Positions 35,401 through 45,316 of a stretch of 64,000 nucleotides of DNA are shown piece after piece. Source of the stretch: Manihot esculenta (lineage: Eukaryota; Streptophyta; Magnoliopsida; Malpighiales; Euphorbiaceae); NCBI RefSeq assembly GCF_001659605.2, contig NC_035161.2, positions 1,240,001 to 1,304,000 of the forward strand. The letters run 5' to 3'. The position numbers were made by a program, and so were the translations under genes. Below the pieces are notes generated by a model. That model saw only the letters and a list, made by a program, of their open reading frames with translations. It was not told where the DNA came from and searched no databases. Positions within the stretch are counted from its first letter, which is position 1, and every line of letters begins with the position of its first letter.

Positions 35401-35997
35401 TATGGGAGGAAGTGCAGATCCCCTGTTTGCTGGGAAGAGGTAGGAGAGAAGGCTCTTGTAGGACCAGAGTTAGTAGAGATTACCAGTAGAATGGTGCCCA
35501 TGATCAGAGAGAGAATCAGAACAGCGCAGAGCAGACAGAAAAGTTATGCAGACGTTCGCAGAAAGCAGTTAGAGTTTCAGGAGGGTAATATGGTATTGCT
35601 GAAGGTGTCTCCAATGAAAGGAGTGGTTCGTTTTGGAAGAAAAGGTAAGTTAGCTCCACGATACTTTGGACCCTTTGAGATCTTGCAGAGGATCGGGAAT
35701 GTGTCGTATAAGCTGGATTTACCTGCTTCTATAGAGAGCATTCACCCGGTATTTCATGTTTCTATGCTACGGCAGTTTGTGTCAGTTCCGAGTCAGGTTC
35801 TGAGTGAGCCTGATGTGGAGATTCTTAGAGATCTCACGTATATAGAGCAACCAGTGCGGATTCTTGACACACAGATCAGACAGCTAAGGAACAAGGAGAT
35901 TCCGATGGTGAAAGTTCTATGGAACCACCATAATCTAGAAGAATGCACTTGGGAGACGTGGGAGTCTATGCTTCAGCAGTATCCATATTTGTTTTGA
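32401..35997 (+). pseudogene. T3 gag end and pol
   Basis: It continues gag after T4. Protease: [11 protein letters not shown], catalytic Asp codon 32653-32655. Reverse transcriptase: [17 protein letters not shown] and catalytic FIDD at 33655-33666. RNase [20 protein letters not shown]. Integrase: zinc region HPGATK...CEVCQRVK; core [37 protein letters not shown]. The C-terminal end APRYFGPFEIL ... [13 protein letters not shown] ... [16 protein letters not shown] ... YPYLF is the chromodomain-like tail typical of Tekay. It is broken by TAG at 34171-34173 (from CAG) and TGA at 34699-34701 (from CGA). A purine-rich tract (36065-36075) and the 3' LTR follow. Confidence 0.93.
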
Positions 35998-36075
35998 GGT
36001 TAGTTTCCTCTTTTTTATGTGTTAGTTATTTGTTTTCGGAAGATTCGAGGACGAATGTTCTTAAGGGGGGGAGAA

Positions 36076-37054
36076 TGTAATACCCGGCTAGAGTCCGGCA
36101 TCGGAATTCTACTTTCCGATGGAGTTTCGGATGCCGAAAGTCTCTAGAAGGGTTAGATTTATGTTGTTCTAAAATGTTTTGGTATGTTTCATAGTTTTAA
36201 AGCATAAGGAAATGAGTTTTTGAGTGAAATGAACTAAGGCAGAAAAGCCAGGTTCGGCCGCCGAAGTTGAGGTTCGGCCGCCGAAGTTGAGGTTCGGCCG
36301 CTGAACATCAACTTTCGGTTTCACGTGTGGCCGCCGAAGGTGGTCTGGCCAGCCACCTATAAAAGGCCCTCAGTCGGTTGAAACGATAAGATCACCGTTT
36401 CTTTGACTTGCTGAGGTGGACCCTGTCCTTTGTAGAGTTTTCTTCCTGTTTTCATTAAATCATGCAAAGATTTGATTGATTTTTATGGGTTTTTGAAGGT
36501 TTTGAGCTAAAAACACAAAGTTGTGAAGTTTAGAGGGTTTGACGGAGAGTTGCTCCAAAACTCCACGTTGGGATCGTTCATCTTCTTGTTGTCAAGAGGT
36601 AAGTGAAGATCCTGACCTTGTTTTTATGTTTTCTGAAGGTTTTATGAGGTTTTGGGGAAGAGTTGCATGAATAGGGTAAAAAGAGAGGTTTTGGTGATTT
36701 TGTGAGAAAAGCTTGTATATGTGTTGTATGTTTTGTGTTGTTGGGGTTTTTAGCTAGGTTTTAACCCCTTTGAGCATATACTTGGGTGCATGCAAGTTGA
36801 GGAATTGAGGTGGTTGAGTTTGGGAGAGGTTTGTGCATTTTGGCGTGAGGCAGAGAAAGGTTCTGCCTTGTTGATGAACCCAGCTTCGGCCGCCGAAGAA
36901 TGGTTTGGCCGCTGAACCCATGAGGAGGTGGCTTCGGTTGCCCAAGCTTGCCCCCGAGCTTTTGGACTTTCGGCTCTGGAGGGGAGTTCGGCCGCCGAAG
37001 GTACCGTCGAAGGATAGAGACTTTCGTCTCTGGAGTGCCTTTCAGCCCCTGAAA
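36076..37054 (+). repeat. T3 3' LTR, first part
   Basis: It begins TGTAATACCCGG after AAGGGGGGGAGAA and matches 21042-22000, with one extra 21-bp tandem copy near 36265. It is interrupted at 37054 by T5 and continues at 50341-51606. The last five bases (TGAAA) are the left target copy of T5. Confidence 0.93.
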
Positions 37055-39131
37055 TGTAACGACCCCAAAATGGACCGTCACCGGCGCTAGGATTCAGGTC
37101 GGCTTAAGGCCGCCAGAACCCGTAGCAAGCCTGCTATACTCTCTGTGTACCTGTAAACCTCATACATGATCATACATTTTCTGTGAAAATAAAAACTCTT
37201 TTCTGAACCAAGGCTTAACCTGTGCATGCACTATCTCTGTACTCTGTACTCATGTACTCATCCTGTACTCTGCTGAACTGTCCCTGTACACAGTACATTG
37301 AACCTGCAAAACTGGGGTTAAGGGAGTGGGATGAGCTCTATAGCCCAGTGAGTAGAACAGTAAAACATCTCGGTAAAATATGATCTCATGGAATGCACCA
37401 TAGCACAGACAAGCCATATCAAGAGTAAACCTGTCACCACATAGTCCCAGTAACTCTGTGCCAGGGCATAGAATCGAGCACCTGGTCTTCCTGTCATATA
37501 TGTATATGTGTATATAACACCTCTGTACTTACCATTGCTAGGGCGTAGTCAAAGGCTCCTGGACTTTGCTATACCTGCCAGGGCGTAGTCAAAGGCTCCT
37601 GGACTTCTCTATACCTGCCAGGGCGTAGTCAAAGGCTCCTGGACTTCCTGTCTGAGATTATTGGATCATTCAGCATTCACTCACATCATCAAATAACTAT
37701 GCAATGCAACATATTCGTGGTTACTAATGCACTCAACCTATGGCATAATCATGATGCATGAGATATGCTAAAACATTACATTGTGCAAGTAAAGGAATTA
37801 AGTTTAGTTCCACTCACCTCTGGCTATCTGGACTGACTGACTCTGCAGGCTCTGAAACTCTGGAGCAGTACTCACTGCTGCTCTCTCTGGTTCCTCTGGT
37901 CTGTACCTATACAGATGGACTCAAATGAGGGACCAAACAAGCTTATGACTCACTCTCTTAACCTCCCCAAGAATCCCCTTAAACTCACTCACCTATCCAT
38001 GCAAAGCATGCAAAAGAAAGCTGGACAGGACACTTTCAACGGCAGGTTCGGCGGCCGAAAGTCCTCTCCAGAGACGAAACTCAAGCACCTTCGGCGGCCG
38101 AATCTCAAGCTTCGGCGGCCGAACCCTTTCGGGGGCAAGTTTCGGGGGCCAAAAGGGACTCCAGAGACGAAAGTCTCTAACCTTCGGCGGCCGAAACCCC
38201 CAAACAGAGCCGAACATGCAAAACTCGCGGGGGCAAGCTGTGGCAGCCTAAGCCACCATGCAAGAGGTTCGGCGGCCGAATGAACCTTCGGCTGCCGAAC
38301 CTGAGTTCATCCAGAACTCAGCCCCGACGGCAAACAAGCTCCTCCATCTCTTCAATCTCGCAAAACATGCAAACTTCAACTCCTCAACACACATATACTC
38401 ATGTATATGTACAAAGGGGTCCAAAACTACCTAACAAACCCCAACAAACACATCAAACAGAACACATAATCATGCTTACATGCATAAACCATCAAAACAC
38501 CCTTTGCACCTAAGCATGCATCTCTACCCAAACTTCATAAAACTTCTGTAAAACAGTAAAACATGTGCACGAGCTTCACTTACCTCCGGTAAACAAGAAG
38601 ATGACCAATCTGAACAAAGAAAATGGATCACCGTCTCTTCAAACTCATAAACACTCAAAACTAAGCTTTTTACTTCAACCCTTCACCACCTTGTAAAAAC
38701 CAACAAAACAACCCACTTTTGCAGGAGCTGTACAACATAGGAGACGTGGCCAAGCTTCTGGACAGGGTTTGGAGCCAACACCTGTCCAAACTGCTGACTA
38801 AGGAATGCTCAATTGTTGGCTAGCCAACTCAGCTTCGGCTGCCGAATCGCATGCAAAACCATGCAACATTCGGGGGCCGAACCTGAACTGCGGAAGCCGA
38901 ACATTGGGCACTTTCGGCGGCCGAACTTACCTTCGGCGGCCGAACATGGCAAAAGTCTCCATAGCCTTTTCTCTCCAACCTCAAACCAACTCAAATCAAT
39001 TCAACTCAAAACCTTAAAATTCAGCATAACACTGTAGGAAAACACAAATCCTACCCTTCTATAGCATTTCGACACCCCGGATTCCACCGGACGACAGGAA
39101 TTCCGATGCCGAATTCTAGCCGGGTATTACA
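37055..39131 (-). repeat. T5 3' LTR (left copy, 2077 bp, internal deletion)
   Basis: Nearly identical to the right copy except that about 200 bp are missing near 37260, between TACTC repeats. The lost piece holds the predicted third-intron donor. Three 40-bp subrepeats are at about 37540-37645. Confidence 0.93.
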
Positions 39132-39204
39132 TTCTCCCCCCTTAAACACATTCGTCCTCGAATGACAAACAAAGAACACATAACAAAAAAAATGAAAACT
39201 AACC

Positions 39205-41603
39205 TCAAAACAAAAATGGATACTGCTGGAGCATAGACTCCCGCGTCTCCCAGGTGCACTCTTCTAGATTATGGTGGTTCCATAGAACTTTCACCATCGG
39301 AATCTCTTTGTTCCTTAGCTGTCTGATCTGCGTGTCCAGAATCCGCACTGGCTGCTCGATATAGGTGAGATCGGTATGAATCTCCACCTCAGGCTCACTC
39401 AGAACCTGATTCGGATCTGACACAAACTGCCGTAGCATAGAAACATGAAATACCGGGTGAATTCTCTCCATAGAAGCAGGTAAATCCAGCTTATACGACA
39501 CATTTCCGATCCTCTGCAACACCTCAAAGGGTCCAATGTACCGTGGAGCTAATTTACCCTTCTTCCCAAAACGAACCACTCCTTTCATTGGAGACACTTT
39601 CAGCAATACCCAATTACCCTCCTGGAACTCTAACTGTTTTCTGCGAACGTCTGCATAACTTTTCTGTCTGCTCTGCGCTGTTCTGATTCTCGCTCTGATT
39701 ATGGGCACCATTCTACTGGTATGGTCTACTAACTCTGGCCCTGCAAGAGCCCTCTCTCCTATCTCTTCCCAGCAAACAGGGGATCTGCACTTCCTCCCAT
39801 ACAACGCTTCATAAGGAGCCATCCCGATGCTAGCATGATGGCTGTTGTTGTAGGCAAACTCCACCAGAGGTAGATGCTGCCTCCAAGAACCGCCAAAGTC
39901 TAACACACATAGTCGAAGCATATCCTCTATGGTCTGGATGGTCCTTTCTGACTGTCCATCAGTCTGTGGGTGGAAAGCAGTGCTAAAATCTAATCGCGTG
40001 CCCATCGCACTCTGCAGACTCCGCCAAAAGCGGGAGGTAAACTGAGGTCCTCTGTCTGAAACTATAGACACTGGAACTCCATGTAATCTCACGATCTCAT
40101 CCAGATAGACCTGTGCCAACTTATCCACAGAATAGTTAATCCGTACTGGAAGAAAATGAGCAGATTTCGTGAGTCGGTCAACAATCACCCATATAGAGTC
40201 TATCCTGTTGGACGTAGCTGGTAAACCCACTACAAAATCCATGGCTATGTTCTCCCATTTCCACTCTGGAATCGGTAATGGATTAAGCATTCCTGCTGGT
40301 TTCTGATGCTCTAGTTTCACCCTCTGGCAAACCTCACAGGCTGTCACGAACTGCGCCACTTCTTTCTTCATGGCTGGCCACCAATAGACCTTTTTCAGAT
40401 CCTGATACATCTTGGTGGCTCCTGGGTGAACACTATACCTCGCATTATGAGCTTCCCTCATAATGTCTTCCTTCACACTGCCCCTATCTGGTACACAAAG
40501 TCGACTCCCATAGCGAAGGATCCCTTTACTGTCAAATCTGAACTCTACACTGTTGCTTGACTGAACAGTCCTGGCAATTTTCATCAACTTAGGGTCCTCA
40601 TGCTGTCTCTGAGCTATCTGCTCCAGAAACACAGGTGTCACTCTCATCTGTGCTATCAACGCACCTGTACCAGACAACTCTAGCTGTAATCCCTCGTCTA
40701 AGAGCGTATAAAGCTCCATCACAACTAGTCTCCGCTCTGCTGCTATATGGGATAGACGGCCTAGTGATTTCCGGCTTAGGGCGTCTGCCACAACATTCGC
40801 CTTACCCGGATGATACTGGATCTTACAATCATAATCACTGAGCAATTCGACCCACCTTCTCTGCCGCAAATTCAACTCTCTCTGACTTAAGATGTACTGT
40901 AAACTCTTATGATCAGTGAAGATCTTGCATTTAACCCCGTAGAGGTAATGCCGCCACATCTTAAGTGCAAAGATAACTGCTGCCATCTCGAGGTCATGGG
41001 TGGGGTAATTCAACTCGTGCTTCTTCAACTGTCTAGAAGCATACGCGATCACCCTATCACTCTGCATCAAAACACAACCCAATCCCACTCGAGATGCATC
41101 ACAGAACACTGTGAAGTCCTCATGACTCACTGGCAGAGCTAACACTGGTGCGGTGGTCAATCTCCGCTTGAGCTCCTCAAAGCTCTCTTCACACTGATTT
41201 GACCAGACAAACTTCTGGTTCTTCTGAGTTAATTTGGTCATCGGAGCTGCTATCTTTGAGAAGTTCTGAACGAACCTCCTATAGTAACCTGCCAGTCCCA
41301 GAAAGCCTTTAATCTCAGTCACTGTCGTGGGTCTGGGCCAGTTAGCTACAGCCTCTATCTTCTTGGAATCTACCCCAATACCCTCTGCTGATACCACATG
41401 TCCCAAGAAGGCAATGCTCCTCAACCAAAACTCACACTTCGAGAACTTGGCATACAGACCATGCTCTCTCAGTGTCTGTAGAACGATCCTCAGATGCTGG
41501 GCATGCTCCTCTGCATCTCTGGAATACACTAAGATATCATCGATGAACACAATGACAAAGTGATCCAGAAACTCACTGAATACCCTGTTCATGAGATCCA
41601 TAA
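39205..41603 (-). pseudogene. T5 pol, second part (rest of RT, RNase H, integrase, chromodomain-like tail)
   Basis: Continuous open frame. It resumes at [11 protein letters not shown] within reverse transcriptase and carries [13 protein letters not shown] with the catalytic Asp pair. RNase H follows ([19 protein letters not shown]). Integrase has HPGATK...[32 protein letters not shown] and [17 protein letters not shown]. The tail [20 protein letters not shown] ... [16 protein letters not shown] ... YPFLF is a chromodomain-like end, thought to direct integration to particular chromatin. No stop codon is seen. It is separated from the first part by T6. Confidence 0.93.
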
Positions 41604-44023
41604 TGTAATACCCGTCTAGAATCCGGCATCGGGATTCCTGCCTTCCGGCGGAATCTAGGGTGTTGGATCTCTCTAGAAGGGGTAAAATGTGTTTTCTAAA
41701 ATGTTTTTCACATGATTTCATGGTTTTAAAGGGAAATGAATTGAGTTTTGAAAAGGAAAAGACCAAGGAGGCGTTTGCCAGGTTCGGCCGCCGAAAGTGA
41801 AGTTCGGCCGCCGAACATGGGAAGGCTTCGGGAGCGCCTTTGGCCTCCGAAAGTCTTGTTTAAACGAGCCAAGGTTCGGCCGCCGAAAGTCAAGTTCGGC
41901 CGCCGAACATGCATGAGTTTAGGGGGCACGTTAGGCTGCCGAAGGTCTTTGACCAGGCCACCTATAAAGGGCCCTCAAATCGGAAATGGGTGAGTTTTCT
42001 CCCATTCTCGAGCTCAGGTGAGTTCTTGTGCTCTTTTGGTCGTTTTCGTGTTTTCTCTACCCATCTCTCAAGTTTTTCATGATTTCTACCCTTGTGTTTG
42101 AAGATTTAAAGCTTAAAAGGAGTTTTGGGAGCTTGGAGCTTTTGGAGCTTGGATTCTCCACACCTCCGAGTTAGGGGTCACACCACCCTCGATCTTCAAG
42201 AGGTAAGTGTAGATCCTTGCTTCCCTAGTGTTTTCATGAAGTTTTATGAAGTTTTAAGGGTAGAGTATGGGTAGATATGCATGTTTAGGTTTATGTGGGT
42301 TTTATACCCAATGTATGTTATGTGATGTTTGTGTTGAGGAGTTTATGTTAGTTTATGCTCCTTTATGCTTGTGGGAAGTGAGTATGCATGATTGGGAGAG
42401 AGTATGTGAGGATTTGGGTATATTTGAGTTTGGTTTTTGGCTTGGTAGAATCGGACCTGTCGTCCAGAGGGGACCAGGTTCGGCCGCCGAAAGGAGTTTC
42501 GGCCGCCGAACCTGCATGGGAGGCAGTCTTTAGGCTGCCGAATGTGCCCCCGAAGGAGGGACTTTCGTTTCTGTCCAAGGGTTTCGGCCGCCGAACCTGC
42601 CGCCGAACCTACCCGAGTTTCGTCTCTGGAAGGGACTTTCGGCCGCCGAAGGTGCCGCCGAAAGTGCCCTGTCCAGCCGTTTCTTGGGTGTTTTCCATGC
42701 ATGTTTAAGTGATGTTTAGAGGGGTTTTTGGGGAGTTGTTTATGAGTTGTTAGAATGTGTTTGGCACCTCATTCGAGTCCACCTGTGTAGGATCGGACCC
42801 GAGAGACCGAGGAGGCCAGTAGTGCTAGCAGTTGCAGAGTCAGTCAGCATCTGCCAGGAGGTGAGTAGAACTAAACTTAATCTTTTATGCACAAAATCTA
42901 ATGCCTAAAGCATGTTCATGCATCATGATTATATGTAGTAGGTTGATTGCACTAGTTTCACGAATATGACGCATTGCATTATTTGATGTTGATGGAGGAA
43001 GGGTGGACCGAGGCGACTTCAATAGCCCATATCTGTCACGAGTCTTGTCTTAGTCCTTTGAGAGCCGGACAAGTACATGTAGGAAAGTCCACGTGAGCTC
43101 TCTGTGGACCAGACACCATGTCATGTATATTACAGGCCTTTGTGAGCTCCTATGGGGGAGCCGGGCACCGACAGAGGGATTTTTGATGTCATGTCCATCC
43201 TCTGAGAGGAAAGATGCATGCAAAAAGACAGACTCTCAGAAACCAGGGTCCGTGGGGAATAAATATTGCATAAGCCCCGAGGCGGACAAAAGTATGTGAT
43301 TTCTCTGTGATATGATGCATTTCATGAAAGCATGTAATTAATGAACTGTTTTTTTATGTTTCTACTCACTGGGCTTTTTAGCTCACCCCTCTCCCCTAAC
43401 CCCAGTGTTGCAGGTTTAAGTCAGAGCTCAGAAGTCAGCAGGGTAAAGATAAAGTGACGTGTGTTTGTAATAGTATTAGCTTAGTACTTTTAGTGTGGAC
43501 ATGTATATTGATAATGATTTGTAAGAGTTATGTTTATGGATTAGAAATGTGCTTGGCCCTAAGACTTGGTTAGTCCCTGTTCAATACATGATGTATGTAA
43601 TGTTTTAGATGTTGAGTTGGGTTGAACTAATCTTGTGGCATGTGTTGTTTACCACGTTATGTTATGGATGAGGACCCTAGTGGAGGTCTTATGTTTGTGG
43701 TTTGATGCATGCACAGGTTAGGTTCTAGTTCTTTGGATGTGATTCCGGCTTGATGTATGTTGTGTTGACCCGGCTAGAGTGATGAGAGCTCTAGTAAGGG
43801 GTTTCTTTATGTTTTCAGTTATGTCGCATACAGGTCAGGCTCGGTTTGTACATCAGATGTTTCAGTTTTTATGTTAAAGTTTTGTTCATGTATGGGATTT
43901 GACCAGGTGATAGGAGGTATGTTTGGCTTGCTACGGGTCCCGGCGGCCTTAAGCCGATCTGGATCCTAGCGCCGGTGGCGGTTCGGGCCGTTACAGAGGG
44001 GTATCGGTTTCCGGGCTGTTACA
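41604..44023 (+). repeat. T6 LTR (2420 bp, group 3)
   Basis: TATA box at 41963. Predicted intron 1 is 42203-42790 (TTCAAGAG|GTAAGTG to CTGTGTAG|GATC), then a 70-bp exon, then intron 2 at 42861-43413 (CAGGAG|GTGAGT to GTGTTGCAG|G). Palindrome clusters at about 41780-41910 and 42480-42665. It differs in many places from the T4 LTRs, so it is a different subfamily or an older copy. Confidence 0.85.
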
Positions 44024-44620
44024 GAATTTTTTTATGTAACAGCCCGGACGTGAACCCCGGCACTGTTACCGCTCACAGCCCGTGACCTTCCTCTGGGCCC
44101 AGCCACTGTGAGCAGCTCTTAACATCCCTTCACCCTCACGGGTTCTAGGCAGGATTTGTCCCTCGGGGGAGCCATTACGGCCCGCCCTAGCCCGAGTGGA
44201 TTTGGCCCAATTCCTTCCTCTGGGAATTAGGTCGCCTCCCCCACTGCTCGAACCCTTGACCTCCCACTTTAAGGGAATAGTCTGGTGAGAGTGAGTACCA
44301 ATTGTACAGAGGGGTATCGGTTTCCGGGCTGTTACAGAATTTTTTTATGTAACAGCCCGGACGTGAACCCCGGCACTGTTACCGCTCACAGCCCGTGACC
44401 TTCCTCTGGGCCCAGCCACTGTGAGCAGCTCTTAACATCCCTTCACCCTCACGGGTTCTAGGCAGGATTTGTCCCTCGGGGGAGCCATTACGGCCCGCCC
44501 TAGCCCGAGTGGATTTGGCCCAATTCCTTCCTCTGGGAATTAGGTCGCCTCCCCCACTGCTCGAACCCTTGACCTCCCACTTTAAGGGAATAGTCTGGTG
44601 AGAGTGAGTACCAATTGTAA
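43996..44620 (-). repeat. Direct tandem duplication of 313 bp (two copies of short repeat F)
   Basis: Unit 1 starts GAGGGGTATCGG at 43996; unit 2 starts with the same bases at 44309. Each contains the last 28 bp of the LTR, GAATTTTTTTA and one copy of repeat F (44035-44308 and 44348-44620, minus orientation). The join is at a shared TACA. Confidence 0.92.
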
Positions 44621-44896
44621 CAATTGGTACTCACTCTCACCAGACTATTCCCTTAAAGTGGGAGGTCAAGGGTTCGAGCAGTGGGGGAGGCGACCTAATT
44701 CCCAGAGGAAGGAATTGGGCCAAATCCACTCGGGCTAGGGCGGGCCGTAATGGCTCCCCCGAGGGACAAATCCTGCCTAGAACCCGTGAGGGTGAAGGGA
44801 TGTTAAGAGCTGCTCACAGTGGCTGGGCCCAGAGGAAGGTCACGGGCTGTGAGCGGTAACAGTGCCGGGGTTCACGTCCGGGCTGTTACATAAAAA
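44342..44896. repeat. Perfect 276-bp inverted repeat with a 3-bp spacer
   Basis: The left arm 44342-44617 is, as far as I can read, the exact reverse complement of 44621-44896. Spacer TAA at 44618-44620. The arms are two head-to-head copies of repeat F. On its B-box strand F carries GGTTCGAGC (44671-44679), which resembles a tRNA-type polymerase III B box; the A box is weak. F may be a SINE-like repeat or a small solo LTR. Confidence 0.9.
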
Positions 44897-44908
44897 GGCG
44901 CCTTTTTA
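44891..44908. repeat. 18-bp perfect palindrome joining two F copies tail to tail
   Basis: TAAAAAGGCGCCTTTTTA, centred between 44899 and 44900. Beyond it the complementary match continues for roughly 55 more bases with two mismatches. Confidence 0.92.
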
Positions 44909-45311
44909 TGTAACAGCCCGGACGTGATCCCCGGCACTGTTACCGCTCACGGCCCAGGGCTATCCCTCGCCTGGCCTCTTGCCACCTCGGGCTTTCCACT
45001 GGCGTCGTGATTGGAACAATTGGTACTCACTCTCACCAGACTATTCCCTTAAAGTGGGAGGTCAAGGGTTCGAGCAGTGGGGGAGGCGACCTAATTCCCA
45101 GAGGAAGGAATTGGGCCAAATCCACTCGGGCTAGGGCGGGCCGTAATGGCTCCCCCGAGGGACAAATCCTGCCTGGAACCCGTGAGGGTGAAGGGATGTT
45201 AAGAGCTGTTCACGACGCCAGTGGAAAGCCCGAGGTGGCAAGAGGCCAGGCGAGGGATAGCCCTGGGCCGTGAGCGGTAACAGTGCCGGGGATCACGTCC
45301 GGGCTGTTACA
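44909..45311. repeat. Fold-back unit: 102-bp perfect inverted repeat around a 199-bp loop
   Basis: Arm 44909-45010 is the exact reverse complement of 45210-45311. Both arms are the 3' end of a second F variant (CCCAGGGCTATCCCTCGCC type), and the loop (45011-45209) is the rest of an F copy. The right arm ends at the T6 boundary. Confidence 0.93.
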
Positions 45312-45316
45312 CATAA

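Larger units (their letters stand above)
41604..45311 (+). mobile_element. T6: group 3 LTR plus inverted-repeat cluster inserted in T5 RT
   Basis: Exact target duplication CATAA at 41599-41603 and 45312-45316. It begins TGTAATACCCGTCTAG and ends CCGGGCTGTTACA. The first 2420 bp form one LTR related to the T4 LTRs. Instead of an interior and second LTR, 1288 bp of short repeats follow, and the last of them ends in the same TCCGGGCTGTTACA as the LTR. No coding sequence is seen. Confidence 0.85.

Noticed and set aside
45007..45273. 88-residue frame in the inverted-repeat cluster
   Set aside because: It is created by repeat F sequence; other F copies do not keep the frame.
44341..45311. CRISPR array or bacterial inverted-repeat element
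   Set aside because: No regular short repeats with unique spacers; context is a plant retrotransposon nest.
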